DNA of 64,000 bases from Paludibacter sp. 47-17 (GCA_001898935.1 MKVT01000034.1:1-64000); one strand, 5' to 3'. Shown: positions 38,657 through 50,163, counted from the first letter of the stretch. The notes: a model not told the origin generated them from the letters alone. Numbers and translations are program-made.

Positions 38657-40690
38657 ATGAGTAATTACAACCTTACACAGCTCGAGTCGAAAGACATGAC
38701 TGAGCTACGCCAGATTGCCCAGGAACTGGAATTAAAAGTTCCCAATTCAATTTCGCAACAACAACTTGTATATGAGATCCTTGATCGGCAAGCAATCGTC
38801 AATGCGCAGGCAAAGGCGGTGAAAGACCAAAACAAACCCGCTAAAGGGCGCCATGTACGCGGACCGGTGAAAAAGGGCTCCGATCAAAAATCCGCTCCTG
38901 CAGCCGACTCTAAAAATCAGCAACGGAAACCTGAAAAGCAACGTACCGAAGCCACTCCAAAAGACAGCCAGCAACCAAAGGAAGCAGCGGTTAAGCAGAA
39001 GGCAGTGGTAACGGAGAAACAAGAATCGAAGCAAGCCGAAGCGGCAACTCCCGATGCGACAGTACAAAAAACACCGGCCAAACGAGGCCGGAAGCCGAAA
39101 GCCGAAAAAACAGCGCCTGCCGAAAATCAATCTGAAAAGGAAAAGGCTGCAAAAATGGCCGAACCGGCTACCGCAAAACCAGCCGACGTAAAACCGACGG
39201 ACGAATCGCCTGCACAAGCCCCTCGCCGCGATCCGAATCAACCCCGGATGCGTGTAATTAAAAAAGTTCAACCGGCCGAGGCTGCACCGGCCGCAGAAGA
39301 AGTAAAAAACATCCTCCCCGAATTGGAAGCCGGCGATCCTTCCGACAACGAAATGCCCGAATTCCCATTAAGCACTGCCGACGATGCCGGCCTGCCCGTT
39401 ACGAACGAGCAGGAGCCTGAAACTCCCGACGAAACCGCCGAACCGGCGGCAACGATTCAGCAGCCATCGCAACACGGGCATCAGCAACAACAGCAGAAGC
39501 AGCAACAGCAAAACAACAACCGTCCGAAATTCGTAGCGCAACGTACCGAACGCCAATACGATTTCGATGGTATTCTGGAAGCAACCGGAACGCTCGATAT
39601 GGTGGCCGATGGTTATGGCTTCCTCCGTTCCTCCGATTACAACTATTTAAGCTCTCCCGACGATATTTACGTATCGCAATCACAAATCAAACTGTTCGGG
39701 CTTCGTCCCGGCGATACGGTTACGGGAGCTATCCGGCCTCCCAAAGAAGGAGAAAAATATTTTCCGCTCATCCGTGTGAGCAAAATCAATGGCCGCAGTC
39801 CCGAATATGTGCGCGACCGGGTTCCCTTCGAACACCTCACTCCACTCTTTCCCGATCAGAAATTTACACTCTGCACCGGTAAAAACGATCCGCTTTCGGT
39901 TCGTATGGTCGACTTGTTTTCGCCTATCGGGAAAGGCCAGCGTGGTTTGATCGTGGCACAGCCTAAAACAGGTAAAACGGTATTGCTGAAGGAAATTGCC
40001 AATGCCATTGCGGTCAATCATCCCGAAGTGTATATGATCGTATTGCTTATCGACGAACGCCCCGAGGAAGTTACCGATATGGCGCGCAGTGTGAAGGCTG
40101 AAGTAGTGGCTTCCACCTTCGACGAACCGGCCGAACGCCACGTACGTGTAGCAGCCATGGTTCACGAAAAGGCAAAACGATTGGTGGAATGTGGTCACGA
40201 CGTGGTGATTCTGCTCGATTCCATTACCCGTTTGGCTCGCGCTTATAATACGGCGATGCCTGCTTCGGGTAAAATCTTGTCGGGTGGGGTAGATGCCAAC
40301 GCGCTTCACAAACCCAAACGCTTTTTCGGAGCTGCCCGTAATATCGAAAACGGAGGTAGCCTGACGATTATTGCCACAGCACTTACCGAAACCGGCTCGA
40401 AAATGGACGATGTGATTTTTGAAGAATTCAAAGGTACGGGAAATATGGAATTGCAATTAGATCGTCGTTTGGCAAACAAAAGAGTATTTCCTGCTGTTGA
40501 TATTATGGCCTCGAGTACTCGTCGCGACGATTTGCTGCTCGACAACGATACGCTGAACCGTATGTGGATACTGCGCAAGTATCTTGCGGACATGAACGCA
40601 GTGGAAGCGATGGAATTCATGAAAGACCGTATGGAACGTACGGTGAATAACGAAGAATTCCTGTTGTCGATGATGAGCGAACGTAAATAA
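38657..40690 (+). CDS. rho: Transcription termination factor Rho with a long low-complexity insert
   Basis: RNA-dependent ATPase hexamer that ends transcription. The 677-residue protein is much longer than E. coli Rho (419). The Rho N domain (about 5-45, [17 protein letters not shown]) is separated by a ~245-residue Lys/Ala/Pro/Glu/Gln-rich stretch, ending in a glutamine run (about 272-290), from the RNA-binding cold-shock fold ([20 protein letters not shown]) and the ATPase. The ATPase has Walker A QPKTGKT, Walker [17 protein letters not shown] and the R loop. Such inserts are common in Bacteroidetes Rho and may extend RNA binding or drive condensates (known for some species, inferred here). 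fabG follows after 39 bases. Confidence 0.96.
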   Translation: MSNYNLTQLESKDMTELRQIAQELELKVPNSISQQQLVYEILDRQAIVNAQAKAVKDQNKPAKGRHVRGPVKKGSDQKSAPAADSKNQQRKPEKQRTEATPKDSQQPKEAAVKQKAVVTEKQESKQAEAATPDATVQKTPAKRGRKPKAEKTAPAENQSEKEKAAKMAEPATAKPADVKPTDESPAQAPRRDPNQPRMRVIKKVQPAEAAPAAEEVKNILPELEAGDPSDNEMPEFPLSTADDAGLPVTNEQEPETPDETAEPAATIQQPSQHGHQQQQQKQQQQNNNRPKFVAQRTERQYDFDGILEATGTLDMVADGYGFLRSSDYNYLSSPDDIYVSQSQIKLFGLRPGDTVTGAIRPPKEGEKYFPLIRVSKINGRSPEYVRDRVPFEHLTPLFPDQKFTLCTGKNDPLSVRMVDLFSPIGKGQRGLIVAQPKTGKTVLLKEIANAIAVNHPEVYMIVLLIDERPEEVTDMARSVKAEVVASTFDEPAERHVRVAAMVHEKAKRLVECGHDVVILLDSITRLARAYNTAMPASGKILSGGVDANALHKPKRFFGAARNIENGGSLTIIATALTETGSKMDDVIFEEFKGTGNMELQLDRRLANKRVFPAVDIMASSTRRDDLLLDNDTLNRMWILRKYLADMNAVEAMEFMKDRMERTVNNEEFLLSMMSERK

Positions 40691-40729
40691 GGATTTTCTA
40701 ACTTCAAATATTAATCAAATTACTAGTTT

Positions 40730-41476
40730 ATGAAATTATTGGAAGGAAAAGTGGCCATCGTAACCGGTGCTGCCCGTGGAATTGGTAAGGCAATTGCCCT
40801 GAAACTGGCTGGTGAGGGTGCAGCTATCGCCTTTACCGATTTAAATATCGACGAAAATGCGCTGAATACTCAGAAAGAGTTGGAAGCGCTGGGCGTAAAA
40901 GCCAAGGGATATGCCTCGAATGCAGCGAATTTCGACGACACCCATGCTGTGGTGGAAGAAATTCAAAAGGAATTTGGTCGCATCGACATCCTCGTTAATA
41001 ATGCCGGTATTACTAAAGACGGTTTGATGATGCGCATGAGCGAAGCTCAGTGGGATGCGGTGATCAACGTAAACCTGAAATCGGCTTTCAACTTTATTCA
41101 TGCCTGTACTCCCATCATGATGAAACAGCGCACCGGTTCGATTATCAATATGAGTTCGGTAGTGGGTGTTTCGGGTAATGCCGGACAGGCCAACTATTCG
41201 GCTTCTAAAGCAGGTATGATCGGATTGGCGAAATCGGTTGCCAAAGAACTCGGATCGCGTGGTATCCGTGCCAATGCGATTGCTCCGGGTTTTATCGAAA
41301 CCGAAATGACGCACGCGCTTACCGATGAGCAACGGGCGAAATGGGCTGAACTGATTCCACTGCGCCGTGGCGGAAAACCCGAAGAAGTGGCTAATGTGAC
41401 CCTCTTCCTCGCTTCCGACTTATCGTCGTATGTGAGCGGACAGGTTATCAATGTTTGCGGAGGGATGAATACCTGA
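40730..41476 (+). CDS. fabG: 3-oxoacyl-ACP reductase
   Basis: NADPH-dependent reductase of fatty acid elongation. The 248-residue short-chain dehydrogenase has the nucleotide loop TGAARGIGK, NNAG (about 88-91), and the catalytic Ser-Tyr-Lys set in NMSSVVGVSGNAGQANYSASK. Length and the C-terminal YVSGQVINVCGGM match FabG. It lies alone after rho and ends in a strong terminator. Confidence 0.95.
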   Translation: MKLLEGKVAIVTGAARGIGKAIALKLAGEGAAIAFTDLNIDENALNTQKELEALGVKAKGYASNAANFDDTHAVVEEIQKEFGRIDILVNNAGITKDGLMMRMSEAQWDAVINVNLKSAFNFIHACTPIMMKQRTGSIINMSSVVGVSGNAGQANYSASKAGMIGLAKSVAKELGSRGIRANAIAPGFIETEMTHALTDEQRAKWAELIPLRRGGKPEEVANVTLFLASDLSSYVSGQVINVCGGMNT

Positions 41477-41500
41477 TCGGAACAGTTGAAGATACGGAAA

Positions 41501-41534
41501 GAAGCCGTTTTGCACAGAAATGCGAAACGGCTTC
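41501..41534 (+). terminator. Intrinsic terminator after fabG
   Basis: GAAGCCGTTTTGCA (41501-41514) pairs with TGCGAAACGGCTTC (41521-41534) around a 6-base loop; only three T follow directly. Confidence 0.75.
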
Positions 41535-41589
41535 TTTATGTTAAGCGGGATGAAAATCACCCGGTAAGACCGGCGAAGGCACGGACCGG

Positions 41590-43740
41590 TTAATTGCTGA
41601 AAATCAGCGCATCGCCCTGACGCTCCACCTGTATCGTACTGTTCCTGCTCACCTTGCCTGCTAAGATCGATTTGGAAAGTTCGTTCAGCAGCAACCGTTG
41701 GATGGCACGCTTTACCGGACGGGCGCCGAACTGTGGATCGTAGCCTTCGGAAGCAATAAAATCGAAGGCTTCGCGGCTCAGTTCCAACTGGATGCCATTG
41801 GTGCCGAGTAGTTGTCGAATGGATGCGAGTTGCAGTTTCACGATCGCTTCTATCTGCTGTTTATCGAGAGGAGCAAACATGATGAGTTCGTCCACCCGGT
41901 TTAAAAACTCAGGACGAATGGTTTGTTTCAGTAATTCAAATACCTGATTCCGGGTACGCTCCATAATTTCGTCATGATTCGAATCGTTTATCGCTGCGAA
42001 ATTATCCCGAATCAGCGACGAACCGATGTTGGAAGTCATGATGATTATCGTATTCTTGAAATTCACAGTTCGCCCTTTGTTGTCGGTCAGCCTTCCATCG
42101 TCGAGCACCTGCAACAGCACGTTAAACACATCGGGATGTGCTTTTTCAATTTCATCGAAAAGTACTACCGAATAGGGTTTTCGTCGGATGGCCTCGGTGA
42201 GCTGTCCGCCTTCGTCGTAACCCACATAACCCGGAGGCGATCCGATGAGCCGGGTAACCGAGAATTTCTCCTGGTATTCGCTCATGTCGATTCGCGTCAT
42301 CATGTTTTCGTCGTCGAAAAGGTACTCGGCTAACGCTTTGGCAAGCTCGGTTTTACCTACGCCCGTGGTTCCCAGGAAAATAAATGATCCTATGGGACGC
42401 TTTGGATCCTGAAGCCCGGCACGGCTGCGCCGAACGGCATCGGCAACAGCCACGATAGCCTCGTCCTGTCCCACGACACGATGATGCAACACCTCTTCCA
42501 GGTGGAGGAGCTTGTCGCGCTCGCTCTGCATCATTTTGTTCACAGGAATTCCGGTCCACCGGCTCACCACTTCGGCAATATCGTCGGCATCCACTTCCTC
42601 CTTGATTAAAGCGCTACTTCCTTGAAGGTCGGATAACTGGCTTTGATACAGGGCGATATCGTTCTCCAGATTTTTAATTTTTCCATAGCGCAATTCGGCT
42701 ACCTTACCGTAATTTCCTTCCCGTTCGGCTTTGTCGGCTTCAAATTTAAACTGTTCGATATCGATTTTCGCCTGCTGAATCCGGTCGATTAATTTCTTTT
42801 CCGACGACCATTTTTCCCGTATCACCGCGCTTTCGGCTTTGAGTTTAGCGATCTCTTCCTTCAATTGGTCCAGCTTTTTTGTATCGTTTTCGCGCTTGAT
42901 GGCTTCCCGTTCGATTTCCAGTTGCTTGACGGTACGCTCGATCACATCCAGCTCTTCGGGAACCGAATCTACCTCCAGCCGCAGTTTAGCCGCTGCTTCG
43001 TCCATCAGGTCGATGGCCTTGTCGGGTAAGAAGCGATCGGTGATGTAGCGATTCGAAAGTTCGACCGAAGCAATAATCGCATCGTCCTTGATCCGCACTT
43101 TATGATGGTTTTCGTAACGTTCTTTCAATCCCCTCAATATAGAGATCGTGCTGGCTACATCCGGTTCATCTACCATAACGAGTTGGAACCGGCGTTCCAG
43201 CGCTTTATCTTTTTCAAAATATTTTTGGTATTCATTGAGCGTGGTTGCACCAATCGAACGCAATTCGCCGCGGGCCAGCGCCGGCTTCAGAATATTGGCA
43301 GCATCCATAGCCCCATCGCTTTTACCGGCGCCTACCAGGGTGTGAATTTCGTCGATAAACAAAATAATCTCTCCATCGGCCTTGATAACCTCATTTACCA
43401 CCGATTTCAGCCGTTCTTCAAATTCGCCTTTGTACATCGCTCCCGCTATGAGCGCACCCATATCCAGCGAGAAAATCTGCTTCGATTTCAGATTTTCAGG
43501 CACATCGCCCCTTATTATCCGGTGAGCAAGTCCCTCGGCTATCGCAGTTTTACCGGTTCCCGGTTCACCGATCAGGATAGGATTGTTCTTCGTACGGCGA
43601 CTCAATATCTGCAGTACCCTGCGGATTTCGTCATCGCGCCCGATCACCGGGTCGAGTTTCCCGGCCCGTGCGCGTTCGTTTAAATTAATAGCGTATTTCG
43701 ATAATGCGCTTTCGTTGGTGGGTTGTTGATTCGTGTTCAT
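41590..43740 (-). CDS. clpB: ClpB-type disaggregase lacking the N-terminal domain
   Basis: An AAA+ chaperone that, with DnaK, pulls proteins from aggregates. Both ATPase rings are complete: Walker A GEPGTGKT and GTTGVGKT, Walker [10 protein letters not shown] and [11 protein letters not shown]. The coiled-coil M domain (about 245-385) identifies ClpB rather than ClpA or ClpC. The protein has 716 residues against ~860 for full ClpB. It begins with a short linker ([20 protein letters not shown]) exactly where the Clp-N domain normally ends. No N-domain frame is found upstream in 43741-44000, so this is not a simple frameshift. The short form resembles ClpB made in E. coli from the internal start. 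Confidence 0.93.
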   Translation of the reverse strand: MNTNQQPTNESALSKYAINLNERARAGKLDPVIGRDDEIRRVLQILSRRTKNNPILIGEPGTGKTAIAEGLAHRIIRGDVPENLKSKQIFSLDMGALIAGAMYKGEFEERLKSVVNEVIKADGEIILFIDEIHTLVGAGKSDGAMDAANILKPALARGELRSIGATTLNEYQKYFEKDKALERRFQLVMVDEPDVASTISILRGLKERYENHHKVRIKDDAIIASVELSNRYITDRFLPDKAIDLMDEAAAKLRLEVDSVPEELDVIERTVKQLEIEREAIKRENDTKKLDQLKEEIAKLKAESAVIREKWSSEKKLIDRIQQAKIDIEQFKFEADKAEREGNYGKVAELRYGKIKNLENDIALYQSQLSDLQGSSALIKEEVDADDIAEVVSRWTGIPVNKMMQSERDKLLHLEEVLHHRVVGQDEAIVAVADAVRRSRAGLQDPKRPIGSFIFLGTTGVGKTELAKALAEYLFDDENMMTRIDMSEYQEKFSVTRLIGSPPGYVGYDEGGQLTEAIRRKPYSVVLFDEIEKAHPDVFNVLLQVLDDGRLTDNKGRTVNFKNTIIIMTSNIGSSLIRDNFAAINDSNHDEIMERTRNQVFELLKQTIRPEFLNRVDELIMFAPLDKQQIEAIVKLQLASIRQLLGTNGIQLELSREAFDFIASEGYDPQFGARPVKRAIQRLLLNELSKSILAGKVSRNSTIQVERQGDALIFSN

Positions 43741-43959
43741 AGTTGTTTGTTTTTATACCGGAAAGCCTGTTTCAAACTATCTACCAATTGCCGGTTTCTG
43801 TCAAAAAGGCACCGTTTTACAAAATGAAAGGAGTTTAAAATGTCAAAGTGTCAATAAATGCCGGAAGTTTAGAACTATTTAACGTTCCGAGCCGTTAGAA
43901 TTCAGCATGTTTATGGGAAAACAATTCAAGAAATTTTTCTGTAATTGATAAAAAATTCG

Positions 43960-43967
43960 TAAATTTG
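43960..43967 (+). promoter_or_regulatory. Bacteroidetes -7 promoter element for mutA-mutB
   Basis: TAAATTTG matches TAnnTTTG, 33 bases before the mutA ATG at 44001. The rest of 43741-43959 shows no gene and no heat-shock operator (CIRCE) for clpB. Confidence 0.5.
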
Positions 43968-44000
43968 CATCCGTTTAAAAAACCGATTATCAAACATAGT

Positions 44001-45884
44001 ATGTCAGAAAAAAAATTGAATTTATTGGCCGATTTTCCAGCAGTAAGCGCGCAGGAATGGATGGATAAAATCACGGCCGATTTAAAGGGAGCTGATTTTA
44101 ACAAGCGGCTGGTTTGGAAGACCAACGAAGGTTTTAACGTGATGCCTTTTTACCGTGCCGAGGACATTGAAAATTTCCCGACGACAGAGGTAAAACCGGG
44201 TGGTTTTCCGTACGTGCGTGGTACTAAGGCCAACAACGACTGGTTTGTTCGTCAGAACATTGTGGTAACTGATGCGAAAGAGGCCAATAAAAAAGCCCTG
44301 GACATTCTTAACAAGGGTGTAAACTCCCTGGGATTCAAAGTGGATAAAAATGCGCTGAGTCCCGAATACATCGCAACCCTGCTCGACGGTATCGATGCCG
44401 AATGCGTGGAACTGAACTTCCAGACTTGCGTACGTAAGTCGGCTTATCTGATGGATTTGCTGGTAGCCTATTTTGCGGCCCATCAGTACGACGTGCTTAA
44501 ACTGGAAGGTTCGATCAATTTCGACCCGATGAACAGCATGCAGCTGAAGGGTAAAAAACTGGCAAAGGACGATGTGATGGAAATGGCCAAGAACATTGTT
44601 CTTTCTGCTGCCCGCCTGCCGTTCTACCGGGTAATCGGGGTGAATGCCGTGAGTCATAACAACGCCGGTGCTTTTGCTGCCCAGGAACTGGGGTATGCAT
44701 TGGCCTGGGGGAACGAATATCTTTCATCGTTGGTCGATCGTGGAGTTGATACTTCGCTGGCGGCCAAAAAAATCAAGTTTAATTTTGGCGTAGGCGGCAA
44801 CTATTTCATGGAAATTGCGAAATTCCGCGCCGCTAAATGGCTGTGGGCACTTATTGTGGAAGCCTACCAGCCTGCTTGTCGCCGCGAAAACTGCGAACTC
44901 ACCCGCGATGGTATCTGCTATTGCGCCATGAAAATGCGTCTGCATGCCGAAACTTCCGCTTTTAATAAAACGATTTTCGATGCGCATGTAAATATGTTGC
45001 GCACGCAAACCGAAGCCATGAGCGCTTCGCTCGGAGGTGTTCATTCGCTCACGGTGCTTCCGTTCGATGCTCCTTTCAAGGCTGGTGACGAGTTCTCGGA
45101 GCGTATAGCACGTAACCAGCAGTTATTGCTGAAAGAAGAATCGAACTTCGACAAGATTACCGATCCTGCCGGCGGTTCGTATTATATTGAAACCCTCACG
45201 AAGGAGCTGGCCGCCCAGGCCTGGAAACTTTTCCTGGAAATTGAAGATAAGGGTGGTTTCTTTGCGGCTATTCAGGATGGTTCGGTTCAGGCTGCCCTTA
45301 CAGCTACTGCCGATAAGCGCCTGAAAGATGTTTCTTCGCGTCGCGAGGTATTACTGGGAACCAACCAGTTCCCGAATTTCAACGAAGTGGCTGGAGCGAA
45401 AGTAAGTCCTGTTGCCGGTTGCGGTTGCAACGACGGAGCTGCCACACTTCCGGTAGTACGTGCCGCCCAGGAATTCGAAGCATTGCGTTTTGCCACCGAA
45501 GCGGCTGCCCGCCGTCCGAAAGTGTTTATGCTTACCATTGGCAACCTGGCCATGCGCCTGGCCCGCGCTCAATTCTCGAGCAACTTCTTTGCCTGCGCAG
45601 GCTACGAGATTATCGACAATCTCGGTTTTGCCAGCGTTGAAGAAGGCGTAGCGGCTGCCCGTAAAGCACATGCCGATATCATTGTACTTTGCTCTTCGGA
45701 CGACGAATACGCCGACTTGGGCGTACAGGCCATCGAGCTGACCAAAGGACAGGAAATTCTGGTGATTGCCGGAGCGCCTGCCTGCGCCGACGACCTGAAA
45801 GCTGCCGGAGCAGAACATTTTATCAATGTGAAAACCAATGTGCTTGAGTCGCTGAAAGGCTTCAATGCTTTGTTGAACATTTAA
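44001..45884 (+). CDS. mutA: Methylmalonyl-CoA mutase small (beta) subunit
   Basis: Structural partner of MutB in the adenosylcobalamin enzyme that interconverts succinyl-CoA and methylmalonyl-CoA on the way to propionate. The 627-residue protein has the mutase TIM barrel ([30 protein letters not shown]) and a degenerate B12-binding fold at the end. It lacks the DxHxxG motif, as small subunits do. ATG 44001 ([13 protein letters not shown]) fits the promoter; the frame opens at 43965. mutB follows after 16 bases. Confidence 0.95.
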   Translation: MSEKKLNLLADFPAVSAQEWMDKITADLKGADFNKRLVWKTNEGFNVMPFYRAEDIENFPTTEVKPGGFPYVRGTKANNDWFVRQNIVVTDAKEANKKALDILNKGVNSLGFKVDKNALSPEYIATLLDGIDAECVELNFQTCVRKSAYLMDLLVAYFAAHQYDVLKLEGSINFDPMNSMQLKGKKLAKDDVMEMAKNIVLSAARLPFYRVIGVNAVSHNNAGAFAAQELGYALAWGNEYLSSLVDRGVDTSLAAKKIKFNFGVGGNYFMEIAKFRAAKWLWALIVEAYQPACRRENCELTRDGICYCAMKMRLHAETSAFNKTIFDAHVNMLRTQTEAMSASLGGVHSLTVLPFDAPFKAGDEFSERIARNQQLLLKEESNFDKITDPAGGSYYIETLTKELAAQAWKLFLEIEDKGGFFAAIQDGSVQAALTATADKRLKDVSSRREVLLGTNQFPNFNEVAGAKVSPVAGCGCNDGAATLPVVRAAQEFEALRFATEAAARRPKVFMLTIGNLAMRLARAQFSSNFFACAGYEIIDNLGFASVEEGVAAARKAHADIIVLCSSDDEYADLGVQAIELTKGQEILVIAGAPACADDLKAAGAEHFINVKTNVLESLKGFNALLNI

Positions 45885-45900
45885 AAAACTAATTACGATT

Positions 45901-48027
45901 ATGAAGCCAAACTTCAAAAATATACAGATAAATGAATTCAAGGCGGCTCAGGTAGAACTGCCTGCCGAATCGAATTGGTTGACTCCGGAACTGATCCCGG
46001 TTAAACCGGTTTATACTAAAAACGATCTGGAAGGGATGCAGCACCTGAATTATGCTGCCGGTCTTCCTCCTTACCTGCGCGGTCCGTATTCGGTAATGTA
46101 TGCCATGCAGCCCTGGACGATCCGTCAGTACGCCGGATTTTCCACTGCTGAAGAATCCAATGCGTTTTACCGCCGTAACCTGGCTGCCGGGCAGAAAGGG
46201 CTTTCGGTTGCTTTCGACCTGGCTACACACCGTGGCTACGATGCCGATCACGAACGTGTGGTAGGCGACGTAGGGAAAGCGGGTGTGTCGATTTGTTCGG
46301 TAGAAGACATGAAAGTGCTGTTCGACGGTATTCCGTTGAACAAAATGTCGGTTTCGATGACCATGAACGGTGCGGTACTGCCGGTGCTTGCTTTTTATAT
46401 TAATGCAGGCCTGGAACAGGGAGCTAAACTGGAAGAGATGGCCGGAACCATCCAGAACGATATCCTGAAGGAATTTATGGTACGTAATACCTATATTTAT
46501 CCGCCGAAATTCTCGATGAAGATCATCGCCGACATCTTCGAATACACTTCGAAGAATATGCCCAAGTTCAACTCGATTTCCATTTCGGGATACCATATGC
46601 AGGAAGCAGGCGCTACAGCCGACATCGAGCTGGCATATACCCTGGCCGACGGTCTGGAATACCTTCGTGCCGGTGTGAATGCCGGTATGGACATCGACTC
46701 GTTTGCTCCCCGCCTGTCGTTCTTCTGGGCCATTGGTATGAACCATTTTATGGAAATTGCCAAGATGCGTGCAGCCCGTTTGTTATGGGCGAAGATCGTG
46801 AAACAATTCAATCCGAAAAATCCGAAATCGCTGGCGCTGCGTACGCACTCGCAAACTTCAGGCTGGTCGCTCACCGAGCAGGATCCGTTCAACAACGTAG
46901 GTCGTACCTGTATCGAAGCCATGGGCGCCGCCCTGGGACACACACAGTCGCTCCATACCAATGCACTCGACGAAGCCATCGCGCTTCCGACCGATTTCTC
47001 GGCGCGAATTGCCCGTAATACGCAGATTTATATCCAACAGGAAACCGAAATCTGCCGCGAAGTGGATCCATGGGCCGGTTCGTATTATGTGGAAGCTTTG
47101 ACCCAGGAACTGGTTGAAAAAGCATGGGCGCATATTGAAGAAGTAGAAAAACTGGGCGGAATGGCTGCAGCCATCGAAACCGGTATTCCTAAAATGCGTA
47201 TCGAAGAAGCGGCTGCCCGTACGCAGGCCCGCATCGATTCGGGTGCACAAACCATCGTGGGTGTGAACAAATATCGGTTGGAAAAAGAAGATCCTATCGA
47301 TATTCTGGAGGTAGATAATACGGCTGTTCGTAAACAGCAGATCGAGCGTTTGCAGCAGCTGAAAGCCAATCGCAACGAAGCAGATGTGAAGAAAGCCCTC
47401 GAAGCCATTACCGAATGCGCCCGCACGGGTGAAGGTAATCTGCTCGAGCTGGCGGTCGAAGCTGCCCGCGTTCGCGCTACTTTAGGAGAAATCTCCGATG
47501 CCTGCGAGGCAATTTCGGGCCGTTATAAAGCAACCATCAGAACTATTTCAGGCGTGTATTCATCAGAAACCAAAGAAGATGCAACCTTCAGAAAAGCTTG
47601 TGAGCTCACCGAAGCATTTGCAAAGAAAGAAGGTCGCCGACCTCGTATCATGATTGCGAAAATGGGACAGGACGGTCACGACCGTGGTGCCAAGGTAGTT
47701 GCAACGGGCTATGCCGATTGCGGATTCGACGTGGATATGGGGCCGCTGTTCCAGACTCCTGCCGAAGCAGCCAAGCAAGCTGTTGAAAACGATGTGCATA
47801 TCCTGGGAGTATCGTCGCTCGCAGCCGGTCATAAAACCTTGGTTCCGCAGGTGATTGAAGAATTGAAAAAGCTGGGGCGTGAGGATATCGTTGTAATTGC
47901 CGGCGGAGTGATCCCGGCACAGGATTACGATTACCTCTACAAAGCCGGGGTTGCAGCCATCTTCGGCCCGGGTAGTCCGGTAGCCAAAGCAGCATGTACC
48001 ATTATGGAGATATTACTGGAAGATTAA
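45901..48027 (+). CDS. mutB: Methylmalonyl-CoA mutase large (alpha) subunit
   Basis: Catalytic subunit, 708 residues. The N-terminal barrel binds the CoA ester ([23 protein letters not shown] region) and the C-terminal domain binds cobalamin through DGHDRGAK (the DxHxxG histidine), with GVSSLAAGH and the glycine-rich IAGGVIP. With MutA it supports propionate formation from succinate. Epimerase and decarboxylase genes are not in the window. A terminator follows. Confidence 0.97.
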   Translation: MKPNFKNIQINEFKAAQVELPAESNWLTPELIPVKPVYTKNDLEGMQHLNYAAGLPPYLRGPYSVMYAMQPWTIRQYAGFSTAEESNAFYRRNLAAGQKGLSVAFDLATHRGYDADHERVVGDVGKAGVSICSVEDMKVLFDGIPLNKMSVSMTMNGAVLPVLAFYINAGLEQGAKLEEMAGTIQNDILKEFMVRNTYIYPPKFSMKIIADIFEYTSKNMPKFNSISISGYHMQEAGATADIELAYTLADGLEYLRAGVNAGMDIDSFAPRLSFFWAIGMNHFMEIAKMRAARLLWAKIVKQFNPKNPKSLALRTHSQTSGWSLTEQDPFNNVGRTCIEAMGAALGHTQSLHTNALDEAIALPTDFSARIARNTQIYIQQETEICREVDPWAGSYYVEALTQELVEKAWAHIEEVEKLGGMAAAIETGIPKMRIEEAAARTQARIDSGAQTIVGVNKYRLEKEDPIDILEVDNTAVRKQQIERLQQLKANRNEADVKKALEAITECARTGEGNLLELAVEAARVRATLGEISDACEAISGRYKATIRTISGVYSSETKEDATFRKACELTEAFAKKEGRRPRIMIAKMGQDGHDRGAKVVATGYADCGFDVDMGPLFQTPAEAAKQAVENDVHILGVSSLAAGHKTLVPQVIEELKKLGREDIVVIAGGVIPAQDYDYLYKAGVAAIFGPGSPVAKAACTIMEILLED

Positions 48028-48050
48028 AGAATCTCGAATAAAATTCCAAA

Positions 48051-48086
48051 AACGGGAAAAAAAATTACTTTTTTTCCCGTTTTTTT
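48051..48086 (+). terminator. Intrinsic terminator after mutB
   Basis: AACGGGAAAAAAA pairs with TTTTTTTCCCGTT around a short loop, followed by a T run that also carries the -33 element of the next promoter. Confidence 0.85.
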
Positions 48087-48115
48087 GTTGTTTGAAAAAT
48101 AAATCCCTATATTTG
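48084..48115 (+). promoter_or_regulatory. Complete Bacteroidetes promoter with no obvious gene behind it
   Basis: TTTG (48084-48087), 20 bases, then TATATTTG (48108-48115). Both elements and spacing fit the consensus. The unit it would drive ends at the terminator near 48398. Confidence 0.65.
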
Positions 48116-48121
48116 CATAGT

Positions 48122-48398
48122 TAAACAATAAGTCGTTTGAATAACAACCCAATTGATACTATTCTCGCAAGGAGATAGATTCTCTTGGTTAGATTGTTAA
48201 ATCAAAAAACTGTTTATTTACACTTCCACGATACGCTTTTTTTAATGGAGATATCGCGGATTTTATGCCTGAACTTTACAATAGTGCCGATTTCATGGTA
48301 CAATGGAATGGGCACGATAAGAAGATTCTTGTTTGATTCCCTCTTATTAAAATTAACAGAAACGGGAAACTCCTCTGCGCGATGCAAAGGAGTTTTTC
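48122..48398 (+). ncRNA. Candidate small RNA between mutB and the arabinanase gene
   Basis: About 275 bases lie between a full promoter and a hairpin (AAACTCCT ... AGGAGTTT) followed by a T-rich tail. No frame here looks like a real protein: the longest runs through the terminator into the next gene. A 23-codon frame from ATG 48265 is possible but has no good ribosome site. I do not recognise tmRNA, RNase P or SRP RNA motifs. It could be an sRNA, possibly 6S-like, or a leader peptide unit. The end points are estimates. Confidence 0.4.
48369..48398 (+). terminator. Intrinsic terminator of the candidate small RNA
   Basis: AAACTCCT and AGGAGTTT form the stem around 13 bases, followed by TT and, after CA, five more T. 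It stops just before the 3' end of the convergent arabinanase-like gene and may serve that gene too. Confidence 0.75.
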
Positions 48399-48402
48399 AT
48401 TT

Positions 48403-50163
48403 TTATTGCACCTTCTTGCCCCAAAGCGAATGGCCCGATGCATTTAACCCTGCGTAAACAAGAGTCGGTTTACGTGGATTGGCCTCCCAGTCGAGCTCTC
48501 TCTCTACTTTAAGTTTAAGTTGTGCGCCCCCGGTCAACCGGATGGTAAGTGTTTTGGTATAGGCATTAAACGACCAGAAACCTGTAAAAGCGCCTGTGAC
48601 CACATAATTGGGCGACAGGTTGAGGTTGACCGATGCCATCTGATTTTGATACGAATATTGCAATTGTATGTGCTCCCAGCTACCTGCCAAATCTTCGTCG
48701 GTGATTATGGTTTGCGGTACAGCCGCGTATCGTTGAGGCAGTACCACCGGCCAACCGTCGTCGGTCCAGACGATTTTCCGCACATGTCCCATCATAATAG
48801 CATTGCTGTAGGCATTTCCATTGGTATTGGCCGGTAACCGAGCCTGCGAAACATAGTACCATTGGTCATCGGCAGGATCCTGAAAAACAGCACAATGCGA
48901 GAAACCTACCCAGCCGGAATGATTCTTAAACTTATACGGATGGGTGATGATCGGCCAGCAATCGGCGCCATTTGTAATATTAGCTCCGTTGTAGCCGTAA
49001 TAAGGTCCGTTGATGTTTTTCGAACGACATACGCGCGTGTTATAGGCCACCGATAGCTCGTCGTAGGCCAGAAACAAATAGTAATAGCCTGTTTGGGGAT
49101 TGTAAATAATCTCCGGGCCTTCCTGCGCCTGCCACCGGTTGGCGTCGTTGTTGGTTCTTCGTGCAATACGGGTTCCGAAATCGGCCAACACCAGAGCTTG
49201 TTTTTTTAATTTGCCTGTTTCGGGATCCACAGGCACCGATACGATTCCCGAATGCCACGATCCGTAAATCAGATAATGGTCGCCTTCGGGTGTAACCTGA
49301 TAGGTAGGATCGATCGCATTCCATTTAAAATACGCACTCCAGTCGTTTAAACTGGCCCGGTAATAATTGCTACCCCGGTCGGTAGAAGAGTGAATTACAT
49401 AGCCCTTGTCGACCCAGCTGGTAACATATTGAGGTGTCGAGGTTTCCATCATCCCGATAAAAGCTCTTTCGGTCCAGGAGTTATCAAAATTGGCAGAGGT
49501 ATTGACCGCTCCGGTTTTTATATAGTTATCCACAATTACACTGTAATAGAGCCGGTATTTGGTCCCGACTTTACGCATCACCGGTGCCCAGAAGCCATAA
49601 ACCGGATTGGCAATGGCGCTTAATCCCATACGGGCCCGCATGCTGTTTAACGAATCTTTTATCCATGCAGGAGGGGTCTGGGGCATTGCAAATCCCAGGA
49701 ATTCCCATTTGACCAGGTCCTTCGACCGTCGCATCGGATAATGCCCCCGGCCGTTGAGTACATTACCGTACGAAGCATCGGTTTGCGACATATAAAAATA
49801 GTCGTCGTGTTTTACAACGGTCGGATCGTGCACATTGGCCATATGCCAAAGATGCCGTTGGGTGTAACTCGAAATCCCGCTGTAATCGTCGGCATAGCTA
49901 GGTGCGCTGTAGGAAACGGTTGGTAAATCGGCCAGCGTCAGGCTGTCGATTGTGTTGAGTAAAATAGACGTAATTGTAGCGTCGGATTTGTAAATCCGTA
50001 ACTGGGTTCTGAGCGAATCGAATCCTATGCTGTCGATGCTGGTGAGCGGTAAGGCATTCAGGGCACCGGTTTTTCTGAAAATATAGAGCCTGTCGTCGGC
50101 AACAGCCTGAAGGGTTGCCATTGCCAATACAAGTGCCAGCGTATGCGTTCGTAAGTTGATCAT
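48403..50163 (-). CDS. Secreted GH43 endo-arabinanase-like enzyme
   Basis: A 586-residue secreted protein (signal peptide about 1-21; ATG 50163 chosen because the signal begins there). An N-terminal ~55-residue unit (LYIFRKTGALNALPLTSIDSIGF) is of a kind often seen on Bacteroidetes surface proteins. The GH43 propeller follows, with the base Asp in HDPTVVKHDDYFY, the second Asp in IDPTYQVTPEGDHYLIYGS and the acid Glu in EGPEIIYNPQTGYYYLF. A beta-barrel domain closes it (about 490-586). The layout is that of endo-alpha-1,5-arabinanases, which fits the GH51 gene in the same locus. It is divergent from the hybrid regulator. Confidence 0.87.
   Translation of the reverse strand: MINLRTHTLALVLAMATLQAVADDRLYIFRKTGALNALPLTSIDSIGFDSLRTQLRIYKSDATITSILLNTIDSLTLADLPTVSYSAPSYADDYSGISSYTQRHLWHMANVHDPTVVKHDDYFYMSQTDASYGNVLNGRGHYPMRRSKDLVKWEFLGFAMPQTPPAWIKDSLNSMRARMGLSAIANPVYGFWAPVMRKVGTKYRLYYSVIVDNYIKTGAVNTSANFDNSWTERAFIGMMETSTPQYVTSWVDKGYVIHSSTDRGSNYYRASLNDWSAYFKWNAIDPTYQVTPEGDHYLIYGSWHSGIVSVPVDPETGKLKKQALVLADFGTRIARRTNNDANRWQAQEGPEIIYNPQTGYYYLFLAYDELSVAYNTRVCRSKNINGPYYGYNGANITNGADCWPIITHPYKFKNHSGWVGFSHCAVFQDPADDQWYYVSQARLPANTNGNAYSNAIMMGHVRKIVWTDDGWPVVLPQRYAAVPQTIITDEDLAGSWEHIQLQYSYQNQMASVNLNLSPNYVVTGAFTGFWSFNAYTKTLTIRLTGGAQLKLKVERELDWEANPRKPTLVYAGLNASGHSLWGKKVQ

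Noticed and set aside
39472-39516. CAG/CAA-rich tract in rho as a phase-variable repeat
   Set aside because: The codons are mixed, so it is not a perfect short tandem repeat, and any length change in triplets would keep the frame.
43741-44000. Frameshifted Clp-N domain before clpB
   Set aside because: No Clp-N-like sequence is visible in any frame of the upstream gap.
45889-46746. Long minus-strand frame opposite mutB
   Set aside because: Antisense shadow of the mutase; no promoter, ribosome site or domain.
48185-48457. 90-codon frame after mutB
   Set aside because: It runs through the terminator hairpin into the 3' end of the convergent GH43 gene and shows no coding signs.
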